Part shown: positions 8,635 through 16,198 of the stretch, piece by piece | Position numbering within the stretch: position 1 is the stretch's first letter | How the letters are laid out: each line of letters begins with the position of its first letter | From: Smittium culicis | Taxonomy: Eukaryota > Kickxellomycota > Harpellomycetes > Harpellales > Legeriomycetaceae | Assembly (NCBI GenBank): GCA_001970855.1 | Contig: LSSN01001717.1 | Span: 1-18,800, forward strand | Direction of reading: 5' to 3' | DNA length: 18,800 nt | Made by a program: the position numbers and the translations under genes | Notes under the pieces: model-generated | What the model was told of the DNA's origin: nothing | Databases searched by the model: none | What the model saw: only the letters and a program-made list of their open reading frames with translations

Positions 8635-11496
8635 CTATGACTGTGTTAAAGATGATTGTTTTAAAAGTGTCATTATTGAAGCTGGACTGAGCCCTCCGAT
8701 ACTTTTAGCAGACGCTAATGTCATAGGCCTAGTCATTTCTAACTTTTCGATCTCTTCTTTTGAAAAAGAACCGATCTTTTGGTAGTCAATATTGCTGTCC
8801 AAGTAAGTTGATTGATCCTCGCGGTACAAGTTAATTAGCTGCTGCTGTTTTTTCAAGTAAAAGTAGTACTTTTCTTCTGTAAGAGTACGCATACGAATTT
8901 CTTGGGTAAAAAGTTTGGTCCATTCGTTGTTTGTTAGGATGTCAAGTGTGCTGTTCATCTCTTCTATTGAGTGGCCTAGGAGGCCTAATCTCACCATATC
9001 TAATGCAGTCTTTTTAATTCCGTCTTTGATATTTGATTTTAGCATTTCGTACCTACTCTTGATTTGTTCACTGCTAAACCTTATACTTGATAAATTATAG
9101 TTGTTATAAATACTTGGAGTTGGACCTCTAGGCAAGGTTGACTCGATTAAGTTAGGATCTAGAATATTTCCGGTAGAAAATGAGCTGTCTTGGTCTATTG
9201 TTTTCAAAAAACTGGTATCGGAACTCGAAAGCGAGGCTCTGTTAAGTTCAGAGACTACAGAATTGTTATCCTTTAGTTTTAAAAAGTATTGGTTAAATGT
9301 ATGATCGATTGTGGACTGACTAACGCTCCGAGAATTTAAATAATTCCTCGCTATTTCGATGGACTCGATGGTATCGTCTACTTTTAAGACACGATTCATG
9401 TCTACGACAACTCCAGCTTTATGGGCTTTCTTAGTAAGCCTAATATCCGCATTGTCAGATCTTGTGAGTAATCTGTACTCTGACATTGATGTAAATACTC
9501 TGTATGGTTCAAAGACACCTTTACTAACCAAATCGTCAATTAAAACACCAATATGTGCGTCTGCTCTATCTACTATAAACTCTTTCTTACCGGTTGAAGT
9601 GAGACCAGCATTTGCGCCAGCAATTATTCCTTGGCTTGCGGCCTCTTCATAACCGGTAGAGCCATTGATCTGACCAGCCATAAATAGCCCACTTATAAGC
9701 CTAGTTTCCAGCGAATGTTTAAGTTCGCGTGGGTCAACGTGGTCATACTCAACTCCGTAGGCATACTGTGTAACTTCGACATTTTCTAGTCCAGGTATCA
9801 TTCTTAAAAACTGCAGTTGGATTTCAGCTGGCATAGTGTTACTGATACCATTTGGATAAACAAGGTTGGAGTTTTCAGGTAATCCCTCAGGTTCTAGCCA
9901 TACCATGTGTCTAGTCTTAGTGGGAAACTTTTTGATTTTAGATTCAAGAGAAGGGCAGTATCTAGGACCTCTAACGGTTTCTCTAATATGGATACTTTTA
10001 TCAAAATTGTCAGATATGAGCTTGTGTATTCGCTCGTTTGTATAAGTTTTATGGCATTCCATTTGAGAGTTTCCGTGCTTTAGATCTTTACTGCTATTCA
10101 TGTATGAAAATGGCGATGCGGGGCTATCTCCAAACTGCTTCTCCAAATTTTTGTAATCAATTGAAGATGCTAGTAGCCTTGCAGGGGTACCAGTTTTCAT
10201 TCTACCTAATTTGAAGCCTGCCTCCTTAATAGAATCAGAAAGCTTTAAAGAGGGTTTTTCTCCTATTCTTCCAGCAGGGTAAGCTTCCAAGCCGATATGA
10301 ATTTCTCCGCCCAGGAAAGTGCCAGTCGTTATAACTACGCTCCTTGAGTATACATTCTTCGTGGTATTTGCTTGAGCTAGAAACAAATCTGAATTTTGAA
10401 ATTGGTTACCTGTCTCTATAACCTTGTTTATGTAGTCAATTTTAATTCCAGTTATGTATTTAGCTCCAAATTTCTTAACTTTATCATTTGATCCGCTGGT
10501 ACTATTTTCATTTTTTTCATTAGTGTTTAGATCTACTTGATTTGAATTATTCCACATGATATCTGATACACTACCTTCAACAATCGTCAAATTTGGAATA
10601 TTTTTGATTTGTTTCTGCATTTCTTTTTTAAATAATACGCGATCCACCTGAGCACGTGGACCGTGAACTGCAGGACCTTTTGAACGGTTAAGAACTCTGA
10701 ATTGAATTCCACTTTGATCTAAATAAATTCATAGTTAAGAAAAGTTTTTACAATAATGATTATATATTTAGGTTTTTTTAAAAGTATAAAAAAAAGTTTC
10801 AAGTTTTGATGTGTTGGTATATTACCCACTACTTTAGAAACTAGCCCATCCATAGCATCGATTTCTCTGAGTAGAATTCCTTTTCCAACCCCTCCAAAGC
10901 TCGGATTACAAGACATTTCACCTGAAAGGGAATAAAAAAGAACATTAAAAGTTAAATAACTACAATTAATTCAAGTATAAAGTAAAAATAAAAAGGATAA
11001 AGATGTGTTGAACTATCTAATTAAAACAGGGTAACATAAAAATGTATTTTAAAATTATGAAAATACCTATTTTGTCAGCATTATTTGTAATGAGTAGGGT
11101 TTTTGCACCAACTCTAGCAGAAGCAGCTGCAGCTTCGGCTCCGGCATGTCCACCGCCTATTATCACAACATCCCAAATTACAGCTATGCTATCTCCGTTT
11201 TCAAGCTTAGTATTTTTTAACTGGTCGAAGAATTTATTTTTTTGGGAAATTAGCCCCAAATCGATGTTTTTAGCATTTTTTAGTTGGTCGCTTTTAAATG
11301 AAAGAGAATCGGCGGATAAAGTTGCAAGAGTGGAATATTGAATATGAGAAGCGTGGAGTTTATTAGATAATATACTTTCATTTAGCTGATATAGTCTTGA
11401 TGAAGTTGATTGCAGTAATTTTTTTAATATATTTGGGGAATATTTTTCGAAATTCGTAGAGGTAAAGGAGCGATTTATGCTTTTTAATCGAAGCAT
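8635..11496 (-). CDS. MTO1: MTO1/MnmG, mitochondrial tRNA uridine-34 modification FAD protein
   Basis: Three exons: 11496-11067, 10921-10826, 10718-8635; introns of 145 nt (GTATTT...TTTCAG) and 107 nt (GTAATA...TTTAG); 869 residues. With its partner GTPase (MSS1/MnmE family) the family installs the carboxymethylaminomethyl-type group on wobble uridine 34 of mitochondrial tRNAs. Visible: basic, hydroxylated N terminus with no acid in the first 16 residues (likely mitochondrial presequence); FAD-binding IIGGGHAG near 112-119; [14 protein letters not shown] across the first junction; family signature [13 protein letters not shown] near 425-437; second signature [21 protein letters not shown] near 519-539; C-terminal [13 protein letters not shown] end. 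It is longer than bacterial MnmG (about 630) or yeast Mto1 (about 670) because of a 107-residue leader and two Asn/Ser-rich insertions near 232-259 and 659-714. Both joins restore conserved motifs, so the model is firm. The start is the first ATG of the open exon. Confidence 0.94.
10719..10825 (-). other. MTO1 intron 2 (107 nt)
   Basis: The donor is G|GTAATA and the acceptor TTTAG|AT. Joining them gives a GAT codon and a continuous [19 protein letters not shown], a conserved MnmG segment. A CTTAACT match near the acceptor is a fair branch site. Confidence 0.9.
10922..11066 (-). other. MTO1 intron 1 (145 nt)
   Basis: The donor is ATAG|GTATTT and the acceptor CCCTTTCAG|GT. Joining them rebuilds a glycine codon and the conserved [14 protein letters not shown]. 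The acceptor has the best pyrimidine tract of the five introns. Confidence 0.92.
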
Positions 11497-12208
11497 TTTA
11501 TTAAATTCGAGATGAGTAGAGGAATTAAAGTAATAAAACCAGTATTTTTTCTGTCTCTAATATTAGATTCTGGTGAGAAAAAAGGATTTCTTATCTTTGG
11601 CTGTAAGCTTGTTGGAAATTTACGATTTTTAAATTTTATGTAAAATTCCAAAAAAAAAAAAAATTGATTTTTTAGCGCAATATTTCAAAGTTTAAAATCC
11701 TTGGCATATTAGTGGATGAATGTGAGCATATTTATGATCTTGTAACTTCGTTAACCAATAAGTTTTTACTATCAAAGTTTTTTTTTCACTACTTTGTAAT
11801 CAAAAGAAACTTTTTAGATACTTTTACTTTTTATACTAATATTATTGTTATACTTAAAGTAAGAATTATAAAATTATTATTATACTTAGTTAAAGTAAGA
11901 ATTCTAAAAAGTATTGATTTATTCTTTCACAAGTTTGGTTTCTTAAGCAATAATATATATCAAACAATTAATGAAATAAAAAAGATTTTACTTCAAAGCT
12001 GATTATATGAAAACTAATTTCCTTTTTTTTGACCCAATTTAAATTTTATGGCCTCCAATTGGGTATTTTTTAATTATTGTCTCGTTGACTGTTTATAATT
12101 CCATTAATTACAGTAATTGAGTCTAAATCAGTAAATGTCAAAAATGTAATAATAATTCTTATTTTTCCTGAAAGTATTTTTTTTCTTTGTTTATGCATTA
12201 CTGTAAAT
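11497..12208. other. Divergent intergenic region between MTO1 and the ZNF830-like gene
   Basis: This 712-nt region must hold the promoters of two genes pointing away from each other. It contains an A14 run (11650-11663), an open but methionine-free frame (11676-12002), a duplicated 32-36 nt unit (11842-11909), and a 7-bp inverted repeat CCCAATT/AATTGGG (12033-12039 and 12057-12063). No clear TATA box or known operator was recognised among the many A/T runs. Confidence 0.6.
11842..11909. repeat. Imperfect tandem duplication, 32-36 nt unit
   Basis: TTATTGTTATACTTAAAG followed by TAAGAATTATAAAA (11842-11873) is repeated as TTATTATTATACTTAGTTAA followed by AGTAAGAATTCTAAAAA (11874-11909). The second copy has a 3-4 nt insertion and a few changes. 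It produces a repeated KVRI-type segment in the plus frame, which looks incidental. Confidence 0.7.
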
Positions 12209-13363
12209 ATGAAAAACTCAAATTCTACGAAAAAAAAGCAGAATTCTGCAAACGATGCTCGGTTGCTACTACGGCAGGCTAAACAACTACGGAAAAACAA
12301 AATTCAGCAAAATGAAACACAAGATTCTGTGTTCAAGATCCCTGAAAAAAAGAATAGAGCACAACCTACTTCCTCAGCCTACCCAATTTCTAATTCCCCA
12401 AAAAATTCTTTCAACAATACACGCTCTGGGCTCGAAGGTTTTTTTTTTAAATCATTTATTATAAAGTTTACACATCAATTTAATGATGCTGTTTTATTTT
12501 TTTTTTGTTACTTGGAGTTTAGCTTGCACATATAAATTAATTCATGCTATTGTTTATTTCATCTATTAAAATTTGATATAATTAATCAATTAATAGGCAA
12601 CGATATCCAAAATTCTGAGTCCAGCTCTATAAGTAAAAGACAAAAAATTGATACAAGATTTTCTTCCTCAACAGATCCTAAAAGTTTTCATTCAGAAAAC
12701 TCGTATGATGAGTTGTCTGATAGTAATTTAAAAGTTTCTCCTATCAGCGCACTATCTTCTTCTATCCCATCAATAAAATCAAATTTGATTCAGGAAGACA
12801 TACCAATACAAACCTCCTTTTCTGACCAAGATTTAGATAGTTCAATAACTTCAATAGATCATTCAAGTAACACTAAAAAGAGGCCTCTAAACGCAATAGA
12901 AATCGAATCTCAAGTCACTGAACCTGACGATATAGATAATAAGCTAATGCTGCTAAAGTCTGAAATTTCTGATTTAAGTTCTACGCCTGCTAACTCGGCC
13001 AGTAAAAATAAATTAAAAAGCAAAAAACTCGAGCTAACTACTGAAGAGCGTGAGATGTATGAAAAGGAAAAGAAAAAAGATGCTGATCATGAGTTTTACA
13101 ACAGCAGACTCCAAAATTTAAAACAGATGAAAGCTGCTATCCAAGAATTTTCTTCCCTAAAAAAAAAACAAGATTCTCCTCCAAATAACCATTCAGCTAC
13201 TGATCCCTCTAAAACTCCATCCGACTTCAACAATAGCTCTCAGAACGCTAAGCTGTCTACTATAAACGATAATGTTGCAAATGGCAGTATCCCTGACGAT
13301 GATATTTCCCTTAGTAGCTCTGATAGCGATGATATGAACTTTATCATGGATTGGCGATCGTGA
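12209..13363 (+). CDS. ZNF830/CCDC16-like nuclear protein lacking the zinc finger
   Basis: Two exons, 12209-12437 and 12597-13363, with a 159-nt intron (GTTTTT...AATAG), give 331 residues. The N terminus (NDARLLLRQAKQLRKN, 15-30) resembles the LRRLMK/ARxLLR helix that opens ZNF830. A charged, coiled-coil-like segment at about 222-267 (TEEREMYEKEKKKDADHEFY, then NSRLQNLKQMKAAI) resembles that family's late helix. The end is an acidic Ser/Asp tract closing in FIMDWRS, like its terminal LxxDWRxK. The middle is Ser/Asn-rich and probably disordered, with KRQKI and KKRP basic patches that could be nuclear signals. ZNF830 proteins are nuclear and linked to pre-mRNA splicing and genome stability. The C2H2 finger that normally follows the N-terminal helix is absent from both exons and the intron. 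The gene is convincing; the family call is moderate and rests on end motifs only. Confidence 0.6.
12438..12596 (+). other. Intron of the ZNF830-like gene (159 nt)
   Basis: The donor GAAG|GTTTTT is unusual, since a T run replaces the common GTAAGT or GTATGT. The acceptor is TTAATAG|GC. Joining gives a glycine codon and keeps one frame through both exons. The exons around it are richer in G+C and have normal codon content, while the intron is almost all A/T. The splice is inferred; no conserved motif spans it. Confidence 0.75.
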
Positions 13364-13686
13364 AATTTTCCTAAAAATTAAATCAAACCTACAATTTATA
13401 TCCTTATTCTTTATATGCTACAAATATCGCACCTAATGCCAATATGTTAATACTCTACTTCTTTGCCAAAAAAAAAAAAAAAACTTCGATAAACAGTATT
13501 AGTATAAAGTTATAATTTATTAATTTTTGTAAGCTTTGGCTCACCATTTCAGTATTATTTAACCAAATATAAATATAAATATAAATATACATCTTTATTA
13601 TTATAATTTCTATTTTTATATTAAACTATTGCCTCTTTATTTTACTTATATTTCTTTGAATTGTTTTAAATATTAAAATTAAAAAA
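13364..13686. other. Convergent intergenic region (3' UTRs)
   Basis: This 323-nt region lies between two genes that end towards each other. It holds an A16 run at 13468-13483 and four copies of AAATAT at 13565-13588. On the minus strand AATAAA occurs at 13641-13636 and 13599-13594, 46 and 88 nt past the GTPase stop, and these are candidate poly(A) signals. No gene was seen. Confidence 0.7.
13565..13588. repeat. Microsatellite (AAATAT)4
   Basis: Four exact head-to-tail copies of the hexamer lie in the shared 3' intergenic region. Confidence 0.9.
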
Positions 13687-15481
13687 TCATTTATCCGATT
13701 TGTTTGTTGATTTAATAGATGAGTATTTTGTCTTGATGCTTATGATATTATTTTTACCAGGAACAATCACATCGTCTTCTCCGAGCTGCATGTTACCTAT
13801 TGTCTCTGCCCCATTAAAGTTTCTTGCAAAATCATCGCCGAGTATTTCAGCAAATTGGCGAACAGTGGTTCCTGACTTGACTAACATAGCGTCGCGGAAA
13901 ACATCTTTACCTGTTATTGTGTTTGAACTATCTCCAGAAGCTGAGTTTGCTGGTAAAATAGTTGGTATTTTCTTGACTGGGTACACAGGAATCATTCCCA
14001 AGCTTTCTACCGCTTTAACGATAGTTTGTTGTGTCCCGGTACTAAAATATCTGTATAAAACTAAATCTCTAATTCTTTCCAGCTCATCTGCGACATTACT
14101 ATCAAAACTAACTAATTTATCTGAAAGCGATGGATCGTCGGCTAAACTTGTAAAATCTTCGTCACCGGTTTTGTAGAGTATATACTTTTGCTTTTCAAGC
14201 AGTTTCAAATAGCACTCCGATAAAGCGCTAGTTAAAACTATTCTATCAGCATTAACACCATGTACTGATGATTTAACAGACTCTTCGTCACTATTTAATT
14301 TCATGCTGTTTTTGTTTGCTTGTGTATATCTTTTTATTATTCTAGTTATGTTAGTATCCGAGTCAGGATGATCAATTTTATTTAAAGCGATTACAGTTGG
14401 GAATCTTACATCAATAAACCTGAAAACAAAGTTGTATAAATCCTCATTTTTCCATTCGTTTAAAGGTAACTTGCTATAGTCACTGCCCAAAGAATTCATA
14501 ACTATGTCTTTGTTTGCCCCGTAACCACTTAGCTGAGATTGCAAGGTATTAGCTGATGTGGATTCTATTAATTTTATTTAATTATTAATAAATGACTAGA
14601 TCAGTTTAGTAAGTATGAATATATTATCGTAGAAATATTGTAGGATTATACAAGGCTAGCTTTATTTTATTTTATTTTTAGCTAAATTGAAAGTTATTTG
14701 AATGTTTTAAATAGCAATAGCGAGTTTTTAAAAAATAATGTTTAATAATATTTAATTGAAATTTAGACAGTTGAAATAAAATATAACTATAATTAGTTAA
14801 GATTTTAAAAAATAAAATGAGGTGTGAAAGAAAAAAGAGCTTACTAGTAGCGATATGTCTTCTTACTGTCGAATCCCATTTCTTGTTCATGTTGTTAAAA
14901 ATCCAAGCGTGTATTTCAGATCTTAACCATTCTATGTCATTGGTTGGATCATATCCTTTAGTGACTTTGCCGTTTTCATCGGTTGTTCCGCTACTGTCGA
15001 CTATGTGTATTAATACATCAGCATGTCTTAAATCATCGAGGAATCTATTTCCTAATCCTCGGCCTTCTGAAGCACCAGGAACTAAACCTGCAACATCAAT
15101 CATTTTAATGGGCAAAAATCTTTCACCTTTGTCACACCAGCCGTATTTAGGCTTGCAGTATTCAGAAATGTTGTATCTTTTGCAAGGGCATGTTGTGGGG
15201 TAATATGCTATTCCCTGATTAGGTTCGATTGTTGTGAAGGGGTAATTTCCTACTTTTGCTGTCGCATCAGTAACTATTGATTGGCAACATATGAATTTTA
15301 ATGTTTTATTAAGGGCAATAAAATAAAATCATTATGATTGATTGAATAAACATGATGGTTACTGTTTAAAGAAAAATCGAAAATAAATAAATATAAATTA
15401 AAAATCGATCGAACCTGCATTCAGAAACGACGATTTTCCAGCTGAGGGCTTTCCTACACACGCTATTATAAAATCTGACAT
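13687..15481 (-). CDS. YchF/Obg-family GTPase, yeast Ygr210c type
   Basis: Three exons, 15481-15415, 15273-14845 and 14564-13687, with introns of 141 nt (GTTCGA...AATAG) and 280 nt (GTAAGC...AATAG), give 457 residues. Visible: P-loop GKPSAGKSS at 10-18; switch region [10 protein letters not shown] at 32-41; four cysteines (51, 53, 62, 69) in a CPC...C...C loop typical of the archaeal/Ygr210c branch rather than OLA1; DVAGLVPGA from 82; base-recognition NKID at 227-230; HIATK and [11 protein letters not shown] rebuilt across the second join; C-terminal TGS domain about 385-447 ([19 protein letters not shown]). A Ser/Asn-rich insertion at about 252-269 makes it somewhat longer than yeast Ygr210c (about 410). 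YchF-type proteins are cytosolic P-loop NTPases linked to ribosomes and translation; the exact role of this branch is unknown to me. The ATG opens directly into the P-loop strand ([10 protein letters not shown]), as in the family, so the start is secure. Confidence 0.95.
14565..14844 (-). other. Intron 2 of the YchF-type GTPase gene (280 nt)
   Basis: The donor ACTA|GTAAGC is the most canonical of the five, and the acceptor is TTAATAG|AA. Joining gives a Lys codon and the family segment [20 protein letters not shown]. It is the longest intron in the window, and no ORF or RNA was recognised inside it. Confidence 0.92.
15274..15414 (-). other. Intron 1 of the YchF-type GTPase gene (141 nt)
   Basis: The donor is GCAG|GTTCGA and the acceptor CAATAG|TT. 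Joining makes a Val codon and continuous [19 protein letters not shown], exactly the P-loop-to-switch spacing of the family. Confidence 0.92.
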
Positions 15482-16198
15482 GATTTGTACCAAAAGATGT
15501 GTTGGCAGTATATAAATAAAAAGGTATTAGTCTTGATAAGTAGAAATAAAAGAATTTTCAAATGTGAAGTTTAAGTAAGTTTACTATACTGAGCACTCAA
15601 TTTTTTGGCTATACATAATCATTTAAATTTCGCAAATCTCGCACTCCCTATTATTTTAAAAAAAACTAAAATCGGTTTTTCGTTTGTGATTTGGTTTGCG
15701 TTTATTCGCCGAATTCTTCTAATCTCTTTTTGATCGAAAAAGTCCAATGGTTTTTATACAATAAAATTAGCCCTTAATCAATCAATTACTTTAATTCTGT
15801 AGTATAAACTAAGTTGGTAGGAATTTCTTTAGTTTAATTAGAGTTTAGTTTTTCTGTCTAAACTTTTATAAATCTCATTTATCATAAATAATAATATTAA
15901 AAAGAAAATATAAAACTATGTATAAAATTGTAAGTAAAATCAAAATCAAAAATACATTTAACTCCCAGACCATTTAATGATATAGAATGTATTTATATAG
16001 AAAATGTACTCGCAATTAAGTAGTTCAAAAATATATTAGAAAAGTATGCTTATGTTTAGCGAAATTAAAATAAAATATTCAAATCGGTAAATATCGTAAA
16101 ATGAATAAATAAAACTATAAACGTGTCGATAAAAATTATATATACAATAGAAAACTACTGTAAAAGTACCAATAACAAAAATAAAAACAAAAATGTAT
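15482..16198. other. Intergenic region between SNF5 3' end and GTPase 5' end
   Basis: This 717-nt region holds the SNF5 3' UTR and, next to 15482, the GTPase promoter. A slightly G+C-richer patch at about 15670-15740 (TTTGCGTTTATTCGCC and neighbours) is the most promoter-like spot, with TTTTTCG and CGAAAAA arranged around it. No further gene was found; an open minus-strand frame over 16036-16236 is AT-rich and overlaps SNF5 out of frame. Confidence 0.6.

Noticed and set aside
8915..9652. Plus-strand open frames inside MTO1 (61 and 97 codons)
   Set aside because: They are antisense shadows of the conserved MTO1 frame, with no recognisable product.
8635..10647. A separate 670-residue protein starting at 10647
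   Set aside because: The codon at 10647 is GTG (Val) in the middle of the conserved segment PRAQVDRV; the frame continues upstream into exon 3 and the earlier exons.
11042..11341. Plus-strand 99-codon frame opposite MTO1 exon 1
   Set aside because: It is the complement of the FAD-binding exon (its Ala-rich run mirrors [13 protein letters not shown]) and has no independent support.
12070..12300. Minus-strand 76-codon frame over the start of the ZNF830-like gene
   Set aside because: It is antisense to exon 1, AT-rich and with no motif.
13700..14176. Plus-strand 158-codon frame opposite the GTPase gene
   Set aside because: It mirrors the conserved TGS-containing exon on the other strand; the hydrophobic look comes from complementing that frame.
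14817..15203. Plus-strand 128-codon frame opposite GTPase exon 2
   Set aside because: It is a shadow of the DVAG-containing exon, with no independent motif.
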